In this document: piece after piece, positions 1-7,665 of the stretch
How the letters are laid out: each line of letters starts with the position of its first letter
How positions within the stretch are numbered: the stretch's first letter is position 1
Assembly: GCA_014885115.2 (NCBI GenBank)
Contig: WKLE02000438.1
Coordinates: 24,799-34,947, forward strand
DNA from: Asterionellopsis glacialis
Lineage: Eukaryota; Bacillariophyta; Plagiogrammaphyceae; Rhaphoneidales; Asterionellopsidaceae
Direction: 5' to 3'
Length of the DNA: 10,149 nucleotides
Program-made: the position numbers and the translations under genes
The notes under the pieces: generated by a model
Told to the model about the DNA's origin: nothing
Seen by the model: only the letters and a program-made list of their open reading frames with translations
Database searches by the model: none

Positions 1-1
1 T

Positions 2-67
2 GAACGGCTCCAGAGGCCCAAGGTCACAAGAACTATCTTGCGTACCATTAAATCGCTACAGATCTAA
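2..67 (+). other. Possible 3' end of a coding region running in from the left edge
   Basis: From base 2 the plus strand is open for 21 codons to a TAA at 65-67. The composition is basic and protein-like, with many Arg, Lys, Thr, Ile and Leu residues. It could be the last codons of a gene whose body lies outside the window, or chance. No family is recognisable and the stretch is too short to decide. Confidence 0.15.
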
Positions 68-565
68 CTACCAGTTACAGTAGATACAGTAATTCCCAAA
101 CGGACCAAGTCAGACGGAAGAATCTTGAAACGTGGAATGACGTACTTGGATGTGTCTGCGCTCACTCCTTACCTGTACCCGTACAGCCCCATAGGTAATT
201 TTCATACTTATAGAAATTATAAATAAGGTTAATCACAACTTGAACTTCCATACCCGCCTTGCTTGCGACCTGCTTCTGCTCTATCTTCGTTTACGTATGT
301 ATGAGACAAATAATGCTCGTCTGTCCTTTGAACGATACAGGAAGCACAAGGAACATTTTTTATTCGAGACTCTATTTTTTGTGTCTTGTAAAAAAAAGAC
401 AGCGAAGGATACCTTTTTTTTAATTATGTCAGGAGCTTTTTGTAGAACATGCATGCAGGGTTTCAACTAGTGTAGTAGCCTTTATCCTCAGGCAATGTGA
501 TGATACACCGTGCAGAGACCATGATCCATAAGGAGCAGTTTTAATTTTCCTCACCCACATCAACA
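68..565. other. Non-coding stretch upstream of the 272-aa gene
   Basis: No supported gene. An open frame on the plus strand at 240-470 has poor composition (poly-A and poly-T derived Lys and Phe runs) and an antisense frame of similar quality, so I treat both as chance. The last part, from about 470, must hold the promoter and 5' leader of the following gene. An in-frame TAA at 542-544 separates this region from the ATG at 566. I see no convincing TATA box. Confidence 0.4.
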
Positions 566-1384
566 ATGACAAGGTTATCATTATCAGCCTTATTTTCACA
601 TCGCAACAATGGTGAAGATGCCAATAATGGTGCTCGTCCTACTACTAGTGATAATGACGGTGATGCTATGGACAATAATGAACATGACAATACTAATAAT
701 GGCGACGATAATGACGAAGAACAAGCAAGTTTTGAAACAGCCAAAGAATTTGTTCTAGATAATAGCACAACATCGACCCACCATAACCATACCCTAACAA
801 TGAATAATCACCAAGACTCACAATATTATTTTGATTTAAATGATGACAATGACAATGATATTAAAATTTCATTCACACCTGAAACGAAAAAATCATCGTC
901 GTCATCATCATCATTGCAATCTTGTTCATCTTCTCAATCACTTTCGACTCTTTCACAAAATAATGATGATAATAACCATCAAGAAAAAGATCACGAATTA
1001 TTTTGGTGTTATGAAATGAATGAATTATGTGAAATGTTTTTAATTTTTAGTGTGGGGGCATCACTTTTAACATTGATTATATTGGTAATTTTAGAGCCAT
1101 TGGGTGATGCATATCAATCACAAGATGATAATTCACAAGACGACGACATGGACGAAGATTTACGATTTCAATACGAAATGGTATGGTACATCTTAATATC
1201 GATTGGTACTGGATGTATTGTGCTTTGTACATGTCCATTCCTGGTACGATTAGCACAAGTTTTATGGGTTATACAAAACTTACTATCGAATGCAAACAAT
1301 TTTATCAAACGAATATTATATGTATGCGGGTCACGTAAAAGAAGAACGACTACCAATTGTTGTTGTTGCTGTTGCTGCTGTTGA
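566..1384 (+). CDS. Unrecognised two-TM protein with acidic low-complexity N-terminus and octa-cysteine tail
   Basis: A 272-aa single-exon open frame. The ATG at 566 is the first in frame after the stop at 542-544. Residues about 13-105 are hydrophilic and rich in Asn, Asp and His. Residues 110-130 are a Ser-rich run encoded by a TCA/TCG microsatellite. Two strongly hydrophobic segments follow, about 157-177 and 205-228, separated by a very acidic loop (about 185-200, mostly Asp, Gln and Ser). After the second segment comes an amphipathic stretch, then a basic KRR patch (258-260) and eight consecutive Cys (265-272) encoded by mixed TGT/TGC codons up to the TGA. The layout suggests an integral membrane protein, and a Cys cluster beside basic residues could be lipidated (inference). 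I recognise no family. Its 3' end converges on SLATT gene A, 767 nt away. A coding region is likely from the length and the two clean TM segments, but introns cannot be excluded. Confidence 0.7.
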   Translation: MTRLSLSALFSHRNNGEDANNGARPTTSDNDGDAMDNNEHDNTNNGDDNDEEQASFETAKEFVLDNSTTSTHHNHTLTMNNHQDSQYYFDLNDDNDNDIKISFTPETKKSSSSSSSLQSCSSSQSLSTLSQNNDDNNHQEKDHELFWCYEMNELCEMFLIFSVGASLLTLIILVILEPLGDAYQSQDDNSQDDDMDEDLRFQYEMVWYILISIGTGCIVLCTCPFLVRLAQVLWVIQNLLSNANNFIKRILYVCGSRKRRTTTNCCCCCCCC

Positions 1385-2151
1385 AATTGTTCTTGTGGTG
1401 AAACAACACCAAAGAACCTCCCACCCCCCTAATATAGAAAACAAGGACTAACATCGTACAACAAAGTAAACGTCTCGAAAATTATTCCACCCATGATGAT
1501 GTGTACCATTGGTGTGGAAAGAAAACAAAAAACGGACTTTACCACTTTACCACTTTCCTACAGTACCGAGCATTTGAGATTTCTTTTGAAACATACAGAG
1601 TACAAGAATGTAAAACAATTGTTTCAACATGTCACAATCAATGAAATTAAAAAAAACCTAAAATACTAAAATGCGTTGTGTTTGGTTTCATTTATGCATG
1701 GCGATGAATGATTTATCACTTCAACAATTCAATGAATGCTTGGATAGATCAATGGATAGGTATCAGACAAAGACGAAAGATGTCACCTAAACAACATGTC
1801 AACCTTTATTTTAAGGAGAGGGACTTGAGTATGAACAAAATACCAATGTAACGGCATTAGAGTTTATAATGTTTCGTTTCTCGTTTTGTTTGGGCAAGTT
1901 TGTGAACAAGTATTTCCTAAATTCGATTCACTAATTTTTACGCACATTCTTATTTAAACTACACGGTCATTCTGATAATATCAATTCGTTCATTACTTAT
2001 ATTATGTGACTCTTCCTACAGTGAAAGTCTGAATAGTTATCACACAGTCTTTTAATAGTTATCACACAGTCTTTTTTACATTATCTCCACACTTAACACA
2101 AAATTTTGTTCTTTTTTCTTATTGTCTGTCTTTTTTTTATTTTCCTTCTTT
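1385..2151. other. Convergent intergenic spacer
   Basis: No gene seen. It holds the 3' flank of the plus-strand 272-aa gene and, from about 1813, the 3' flank of SLATT gene A, which is recognisably shared with the 3' flank of gene C (7881-8232) and in part with that of gene B. The end next to gene A is very T-rich on the plus strand (A-rich on the transcribed strand). A minus-strand AATAAA lies at 2136-2141, only about 10 nt past the stop, so it is an uncertain polyadenylation signal. Confidence 0.5.
2032..2075. repeat. Perfect 22-bp tandem duplication, two copies
   Basis: Two identical adjacent 22-bp units, 2032-2053 and 2054-2075, beginning AATAGTTATCACACAG and ending in TTTT. The matching positions downstream of genes B (around 5395-5410) and C (around 8160-8180) carry a single diverged copy, so this is a local duplication specific to the gene A 3' flank. 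Confidence 0.9.
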
Positions 2152-3373
2152 CTACGATCTTTTCTTTGTCATCCAATCTTTGTATTGCACAGCAATAGTT
2201 CTTTCACATTCCAAAACAAACTCTTCCCATTCAGTAGTACCAGGTACTGCTTTATCGTCCAATGCCAAATACACATCTTCAAGGTGCTGTGCTGTAGCAG
2301 AAAATAAAGCCGATGTTTCATAAGGTTTAGCATCTGCCATTTGCGTAGAAATAGCTGCAGCTGCCGTAGTTAGTACAGCAACCCAAACACCCAAGTAATG
2401 GCTCATAAATAATATCACTTTCAAAAAGAAACTTTGTTCCATCATCACAGGTTGACCAGCATCCATATCAGTTGTTGAATCCGAGTAAGATTGCTGTTGT
2501 GCAACGGCCATGCGACCACCACTTTCAATGCCACCAGATGAACCAACAACACAGCCAATAAAGGCAGCAAGTGCTGAAAAAAACTTGGCTATCGCAGCAT
2601 ATCGATATCCACGGTTAGCCAAGAGATTAGCTTCATAACGAAAGTAGCCAGTAATTTGCTTCTTAACTCTCAGCTCAATATAGAATTCACGAGTTAAGGG
2701 TGGCGGTGCAGGTTTTCCATCAGCAGGACACAAGATATACAAATGGCGTAAGTCTTGGACACCGTCATCAATAGTATCGATCTTATTCATAAGGATTGTG
2801 GCTGCGCCTGGTTTGTCATATGGTGTAATACCTGTCCGATAAAGGAAGATCTCAGCCTTGATAGCTTCAGCCACTGTACGCGTACGTACCATTTCATCAA
2901 CGCGCTGTGGTGACGTATAGTTTTGTTTGATACGTGGAACATATCCAAGTAAGATACCCCCAAATAGGGAAAGAATCCATGCTATATCACTAGGCAACTG
3001 CGTACCCAATGTTGTACAAACAGCACCAGTAATTGTACAAAGAAGTATAATGAAACGCCACCTTTCGATATCTGCCCTGCTTCCCTTGGCTACTAAATTC
3101 CATCGGCGATAACGATCCCAAAGAACTACAATACAATTGCAAAAGGTTGCAAAGAGATGGAAAGACAAAAGTATGGTGTTTAGATTCTGATAAATAGCAG
3201 AGTGCAGGTTGCGTGCGATGGTCTACACTTTCAAAGCCACTTCTTTTTGGGTCTATATATTCATGAATCATTGCCAAATTCTAAGCATAAAAGTAAAATC
3301 CTTAATAGGCGAAAACAGACTTACGCTGGACTTTGTCCTCTGAAAGATATGAAGGAGTTTCGATATCACCCAT
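2152..3373 (-). CDS. SLATT gene A: tandem DUF4231/SLATT four-TM membrane protein (two exons)
   Basis: Spliced model: exon 1 3373-3325 (ATG at 3373-3371, 16 codons plus one base), intron 3324-3126 (GTAAGT...TAG), exon 2 3125-2152 ending in TAG; 340 aa. An in-frame TAG lies 11 codons upstream of the ATG, at the same place as in the two paralogues, which fixes the start. Residues 1-16 are an acidic leader. Domain 1 (about 18-120) has TM segments at about 40-57 and 64-80, then R-T-x-A-E-A-I-K-A-E-I-F-L-Y-R and P-Y at 118-119. Domain 2 (about 165-315) starts Y-x3-R-V-x2-Q-x3-Y and has TM segments at about 193-212 and 260-277. The TM3-TM4 linker is Gly/Ser/Gln-rich. The C-terminal helix ends W-M-T-K-K. 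This fits the DUF4231/SLATT fold (SMODS- and SLOG-associating two-TM effector), a family predicted in bacteria to act at the membrane in nucleotide-triggered defence. Met replaces the signature Trp at residue 95. The family call rests on motif recognition only, and the role here is unknown. Confidence 0.82.
3126..3324 (-). other. Intron of SLATT gene A
   Basis: A 199-nt phase-1 intron with donor GTAAGT (plus-strand ACTTAC at 3319-3324) and acceptor TAG (plus-strand CTA at 3126-3128). Donor, acceptor and phase are identical in all three paralogues, and splicing joins the acidic leader directly to the conserved L-W-D-R-Y-R-R-W-N start of domain 1. Substantial intronic sequence is shared with genes B and C. 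Confidence 0.88.
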
Positions 3374-3380
3374 TGTGCAT
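3366..3380 (-). promoter_or_regulatory. Four-codon upstream ORF overlapping the start of gene A
   Basis: An out-of-frame ATG at 3380-3378 lies 7 nt before the main ATG and reads Met-His-Asn-Gly and then TGA at 3368-3366, so it overlaps the main start codon. Genes B and C have no ATG at this position. If the transcript begins upstream of 3380 (not known), this mini-ORF could lower initiation at the gene A start. Confidence 0.35.
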
Positions 3381-4030
3381 CGACTGATAACGGCCAACCT
3401 TGACTAGTAATTACTATAAGCTTTAGTGATGAGCAATCGTAACGAGCACTGGCAGAGAGAGACGATGCGATTTTCTTTGGGATTTGAAAGAGTGAGGTAG
3501 GGACAGCAGTGACCTGAATGTTGCCGCTGGGACGCGGGTGAGTGAAGCGTTCCTACAGGTAGCTGTCGACAGTGGACGCGTTGCCTACGAGATCTTATAT
3601 CATATCTTTTCAGAAAAAGAGATCTTGAGATCTTGAGATCTTTCCACAATTAGAGGAGACATACAGTACCGGTAGGCATTCTTCGGAGGTCTTTTGTTTG
3701 CTGCACCACCTCGTGTCTTCATAGCGATACCAGTATCGGTAAGTTACCTGCACATACCGGTAACAGGTACAGAGGATCCTGCATTCAAACCGCGCCCGTG
3801 CTGATTCCAGCATGATGGCCGCATATTTTCTGGTACGGACCTCTAGGTCGGACCTACTGTTACTGGGTACTCTAGGGACATAGGACTAGTAGTCTCATTC
3901 TTTATTGGGTTATTTACTGCCAACAATATTTTGCTGTCGTCAAATCTGGTTTCAACAAATTCTTGTTGGGTCCGGATTTCTTATGATGAAAAATTACTAT
4001 CTTAGTTTATGAGACTACAATCCAAACTGG
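3374..4030 (-). repeat. 5' flank of gene A, homologous to the 5' flank of gene C
   Basis: Blocks from this region recur upstream of gene C (9382-9905) in the same order and spacing. Examples are GAGGAGACATA/AAGGAGACATA near 3652 and 9630, GTGCTGATTCCAGCA near 3798 and 9735, and a block near 3935-4010 matching 9805-9890 (TCGTCAAATCTG, AATTCTTG.TGGGTCC, TATGATGAAAAA). The part nearest the ATG is also shared with gene B (GCTTTAGTGATG, CTGGGACG). It presumably contains the promoter. Whether the similarity reflects recent duplication only or a preserved regulatory function cannot be told. Confidence 0.7.
3619..3642. repeat. Three perfect copies of an 8-bp unit (GAGATCTT)
   Basis: GAGATCTT is repeated three times without a mismatch, each copy containing the AGATCT palindrome. 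It lies about 250 nt upstream of the gene A start. It is probably a small expansion, as nothing similar is seen upstream of genes B or C. Confidence 0.85.
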
Positions 4031-4301
4031 AATACGGGACTTTTAATTGGATATGTCATACCAAGGTACTGTCCTACAGAAAATATCTTTTCATCTATTC
4101 ATTATTGTCGACACATATGGTAAAATCGTTGAATCTTAGAACTGATTTTTAGTACAAGGCCCTACAGGGGATCCTGCCCGCCCTCGCCCGAGACGAAATC
4201 ATAAAATCGAGGTATTTCACAGAAATTTAAAGACGAAACCAATGCGAATCATTACAGTATGTTATCCATTGTTGTTGGTACATTCCAGAATACAACAAAA
4301 A

Positions 4302-4704
4302 TCAGTCATCTATGTCGATATAGTCAAAGTCCAGTTCTGGACATTCTAGTTTAAGAAATGAATGGTATCTTCTTCGAGCTGCTTTGAAACAGACCATAGA
4401 GTATGATGACATCGTTTGCTCATCACTCATGTCCAATTTCTGAACAGTATTTCCCATCTTTCGTATTATTTTCAGCCAAATGAATTCCACGAAAACACTT
4501 CATAACCGGATATATTATGCTATCAAAAAGAGCATAAAGTGAGCGGTGTAGTAGAAGACCAAATGTCCTTGTTGTCTCTTCGACAATCAGCTTGATATTC
4601 TTCGTGTGTGACGAGGTAACATGATAAGAGGCAAGTACAGCATAGTGAGAGAGCACGGTTGGATCTGCACTCGGATGAGCATCGGGCCGGTCTAAGTAAG
4701 TCAC
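4302..4704 (-). pseudogene. Coding-like patch in two overlapping frames, possible decayed gene
   Basis: Two minus-strand open frames overlap: 4704-4423 (93 codons) and 4490-4302 (62 codons). Both read like protein. The first has an aliphatic/aromatic stretch around 4560-4500, and the second ends in a Leu/Glu then Asp/Ile-rich tail. Both open on GTG rather than ATG, and the downstream frame has a TGA just upstream of the overlap. A frameshift, or an unrecognised intron, in the overlap would unite them. I recognise no family. It could be a decayed gene between duplicated copies, or chance open frame. Confidence 0.2.
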
Positions 4705-4864
4705 TTTGCACCTGTGTCAGTTGTATTTTGGGCAAAACTTATCTCAGTCGGCCAACCACAATTCAAGGACAGAACTGGTCTCCGACACACCCGCCTAGCC
4801 TACTAGACACCACCACAGCCCCCACATGACACTCACCTATATATTTACTCAGGCCTCTTCTTTC

Positions 4865-5159
4865 GACCACCGTCCTCAGACAACTTCTCATTCTTTCATT
4901 TTCTGCTTCCATTTCTATGTGACGTATCCCCCCCAAAAAGTTTCTTACAATAGCACTAACCATTCAATAGCGTCCTCATTCTATATACGAAAACAAGTAG
5001 GAGTGCATTAGATTAGACTACCGTCCTCGGACAACTTCTCATTCTTTCGTTTTCTGCTTCCCGTTTCCATGTGACGTGTCCCCCACAAGTATTTCTTACA
5101 ATAGCATTAACCATTCAATAGCTCCCTCATTCTATATGCCAAAGCAAGTCGGAGTGCAT
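4865..5159. repeat. Tandem duplication with 151-bp period, two copies
   Basis: Copy 1 (4865-5015) and copy 2 (5016-5159) align along their length with a constant 151-bp offset: GAC(C/T)ACCGTCCTC, CAACTTCTCATTCTTTC, TTTTCTGCTTCC, TGTGACGT, TTCTTACAATAGCA, AACCATTCAATAGC, CCTCATTCTATAT and GGAGTGCAT recur in order, with roughly 10 percent mismatch. No coding signal. Copy 2 stops almost exactly where homology between the 3' flanks of genes B and C begins (about 5160), so the repeat abuts a duplication breakpoint. Confidence 0.9.
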
Positions 5160-5474
5160 GTTTAATTTCCCTTTCTTTGTGTAAGATGATGAAAAAGAAT
5201 TTCCTAAATACGTTTATTATTTTTATATATATAAATTTTTAAAACAATAAGATACCCCTATGGTGACCATGCACATGCAGATACTAATATTTCAAAAACT
5301 AAGACTGCCATCGCAAGAGAAACCATTTGACCGTCTATCCGTTCATTAGACTTATATTGTTAGATTCTTCCGACCGTGAAAGAAAATATATGCACATCAC
5401 ATAGTCTTTCATAGTGTCTCTTCACTTCACACAACATGTTTTTCCTTGTCTGTGTTCTTTCGTTTCCCTCCTTC
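5160..5474 (-). repeat. 3' flank of gene B, homologous to the 3' flank of gene C
   Basis: Sequence starting TTT(A/C)ATTTCCCTTTCTTTGTGTAA at about 5161 matches 7929 onward. Further shared blocks include GTGACCATG.ACATG.AGATACTAATATTTC and CATTTGACCGTC..TCCGTTCATT. It forms the transcript 3' region and beyond. It is shorter than the shared A/C 3' flank, which continues outward to an AAGGAGAGGGA block at 1813 and 7881. Confidence 0.75.
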
Positions 5475-6681
5475 CTACGACGTTTTCTTTGTCATCCAAT
5501 CTTTGTATTGCACAGCAATAGTTCTTTCACATTCCAAAACAAAAAATTCCCATTCCGCAGTACCAGGGACTGCTTGTTGATCCAATCCCAAATACAAATC
5601 TTCAAGGTGCTGTGCTGTAGCAGAATATAAAGCAGATGTTTCATAAGGTTTACCATCTGCCATTTGCGTAGAAATAGCTGCAGCTGCCGTAGTTAGTACA
5701 GCAACCCAAACACCCATATACTTGTTCATAAATGATATAACTGCCATAAAACCAGTTTGTTCCATTATCACAGGTTGACCAGCATCCATATCAGAAGTTG
5801 TTGAATCCGAGTAAGATTGCTCTTGTGCAACGGCCATGCGACCACCACTTGCAATACCACCAGATGAACCAACAACACAGCCAATAAAGGCAGCAAGTGC
5901 AGAAAAAAACTTGGCTATCGCATCATATCGATGTCCACGCTTAGCCAAGAGATTAGCTTCATAGCGAAAGTAGCCAGTAAGTTGCTTCTTAACTCTCATA
6001 TCAATGTAGGATGTACGATTCAAGGGTGGTGGTGCAGGTTTTCCATCAGCAGGACACATGACATACAAATGGCGTAAGTCTTGGACACAGTCATCAATAG
6101 TATCGATCTTTTCCATGAGGATTATGGCTGCGCCTGGTTTGTCATATGGTGTAATGCCTGTCCGATAAAGGAAAATCTCAGCCTTGATGGCCTCAGCCAC
6201 GGTACGTGCACGTATCCATTCATCAACGCGCTGTGGTGAAGTATAGCTTTGTTTGATACGTGGAATGTATCCAAGTAAGATACCACCAACTAGGGAACAA
6301 ATCCATGCTAGATCACCAGGCAACTGCGTACCCAATGTTGTACAAATAGCACCACTGATTGTGAAAAGAACGATAGCATAACGCCACTTTTCGACATCTG
6401 ACCTCCCTTTCTTAGCTACAAAATTCCATCGACGATAACGATCCCAAAGAGCTATAAGAACGTTGCAAAAAGAAAGGAAGACAAAGCATGGTGTTTAGAT
6501 TCTCATAAATAGCTGCATCGTGTGATGATCCACACCTGCAAAGTCACTACGCTTTGTATCAATATATTCATGAAAAGTTTTCAAATTCTAAGCATATCAA
6601 GTAAAATCGTTCCTGGGAAAAAACATACTTACCCTGGACTTTGTCGTCCGAAAGGCCTGCAGGAGATTCGACATCCGCCAT
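5475..6681 (-). CDS. SLATT gene B: tandem DUF4231/SLATT four-TM membrane protein (two exons)
   Basis: Spliced model: exon 1 6681-6633, intron 6632-6452, exon 2 6451-5475 ending in TAG; 341 aa. An in-frame TAA lies 11 codons upstream of the ATG. Exon 2 is open from the splice acceptor to the stop; a start placed inside it (around 6335) would cut off TM1 and should not be used. The leader is M-A-D-V-E-S-P with two Asp near its end. Domain 1 carries TM pairs at about 40-57 and 64-80 and the intact D-E-W-I-R-A-R-T-x-A-E-A-I-K-A-E signature with P-Y. Domain 2 carries Y-x3-R-V-x2-Q-x3-Y, TM3 about 193-212 and TM4 about 261-278. The C-terminus ends W-M-T-K-K-T-S. It is one residue longer than A (an extra Ser in the TM3-TM4 linker). 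Membrane location is clear from sequence; an effector or pore role is inferred from prokaryotic SLATT proteins. Its coding sequence alternates between A-like and C-like segments. Confidence 0.83.
6452..6632 (-). other. Intron of SLATT gene B
   Basis: A 181-nt phase-1 intron with donor GTAAGT (plus-strand ACTTAC 6627-6632) and acceptor TAG (plus-strand CTA 6452-6454). Splicing completes a GCT (Ala) codon before L-W-D-R-Y. It shares blocks with the introns of A and C, including ATATTCATGAA, TTCTAAGCAT and ATGGTGTTTAGATTCT.ATAAATAGC (given in plus orientation). Confidence 0.88.
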
Positions 6682-7333
6682 AGTGCCTAGACTTTCAATG
6701 TTCAACTTTGGTTATAGTAATTTCTGCGCTTTAGTGATGGGCAGCGGCAACTAGCAACGCAGCGATAGTTCTGGGGGTTTCAATGATTGTGATAGGGAGA
6801 ACAGTTACTTGCGAAGTGCAATCTGGGACGCTGGATGATATAGTCCAAGATAGACTAGACAGTTAGTAGTCTCTTGTTGTCAACCTTCCAGAGGAGGTGT
6901 TGCCTATGTTTCGAACAAGGTAGGACATTCTACGGCAACTGGTACCAGATGTAAGGGTACCTGGTAAACCTTTCAGAATAGTCACCTGGTATCTTTGTAT
7001 CTTTACATCGATCCTGGTTATTATGGTACATACCACTTATATTTTTATATAGTACCTTATCTGTCTCAGTTTCAAAATAATTAATAATTAAAAGACCTCT
7101 CTATAGATGAGAGACCTATTATAGTACAGTACCAGTTACTTTTTTTTCCGAAATTCCGAGAAGAGACGTCCTTGTTTTAAATTTATTATTTATCATGTAC
7201 CGGTACCTGATAGGTCCTACGTACATCGTACCTGTAGCTGTACGGTATCGGGTAAAACTCGAAATGGCGAATACCAGGTACGTTTTGCGGCATTTGGCAT
7301 TGACGATTCTGAAATGGTCGTAGAAATTATTTT
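6682..7333. other. Spacer upstream of gene B, with GGTACC-rich sequence
   Basis: The first roughly 160 nt next to the gene B ATG resemble the corresponding parts upstream of A and C and probably hold the promoter. Similarity then fades, and the extended upstream blocks shared by A and C are not seen. From about 6935 the sequence becomes rich in GGTACC-like short palindromes. No gene seen. Confidence 0.5.
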
Positions 7334-7354
7334 ATGTACCAGGTACAGGTACAT
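6935..7354. repeat. Cluster of short GGTACC-type palindromes
   Basis: GGTACC occurs at 6941-6946, 6956-6961 and 7202-7207, and related GTACC/CCAGGTA/CCTGGTA motifs fill the gaps, for example 7197-7207 (GTACCGGTACC), 7272-7281 and a near-palindrome at 7334-7354 (ATGTACCAGGTACAGGTACA). The same vocabulary recurs at 9928-10048 and more weakly at 3665-3775 and 150-190. Spacing is irregular, so this is not a simple satellite. I cannot name the element. Confidence 0.55.
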
Positions 7355-7665
7355 AAGGTAGAAACCCATTACACTCCGGTCACTGGTCACAAACATGCCT
7401 CAAAAGCTGCATTGGGAAACCCGGAGAAAAACAGAACAACTCCCGAAGGGAGATCTCGTAAAAAGCTTTCCAAAAAAAATCCCACACACTTTTCTTTTCT
7501 TTTCTCAAAACCCGACCGATCGGCTGTGGTCAGAACGTGACGGTCATTAGGGGTGGAAGTAGGTCCATCCTTGTTCCCGATGAACAGTGTACTCGTCGCA
7601 ATGTGAAGAATGCAAAGGCTCCTGGGAACAAGGGGCAGTCAGTCAAGAATCCTTCGAAATCTTAA
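7334..7665 (+). pseudogene. Possible broken ORF, two frames meeting at an A8 run
   Basis: One plus frame opens at the ATG at 7334 and stays open to 7540. Another is open from just after a TAA near 7462 to a TAA at 7663-7665 and reads like protein (basic, with a V-I-R-G-G-S-R-S-I-L-V-P-D-E segment). The frames overlap at a run of eight A (7472-7479), where a one-base slip would connect them into one basic reading frame of about 110 codons. Alternatively the pyrimidine tract at about 7490-7507 followed by CAG could be a 3' splice site for the second part. No family recognised. Confidence is low because the first frame begins inside the GGTACC cluster. Confidence 0.2.

Noticed and set aside
240..470. 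76-codon plus-strand open frame, with a 61-codon antisense frame
   Set aside because: Composition is driven by A and T homopolymers, both strands are equally open, and there are no motifs or conservation.
2122..2307. Plus-strand frame opposite the gene A C-terminus, with a similar one opposite gene B (5436-5630)
   Set aside because: These are antisense shadows. Their similarity to each other comes only from the conserved SLATT coding sequence on the other strand.
2990..3277. Minus-strand 95-codon frame across the gene A intron and the start of exon 2
   Set aside because: It runs through the intron in another frame. The conserved splice signals and phase in three paralogues explain the region better.
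3404..3813. Minus-strand open frames of 81 and 67 codons upstream of gene A
   Set aside because: They lie in the flank shared with gene C, where the frames are not kept, and no gene-like composition is seen.
4523..4735. 70-codon minus-strand Cys/Ser/Leu-rich frame
   Set aside because: It overlaps a better coding-like frame and has shadow-type composition.
4763..5011. Open frames on both strands across the 151-bp repeat
   Set aside because: The second repeat copy does not keep either frame, so they are chance openings.
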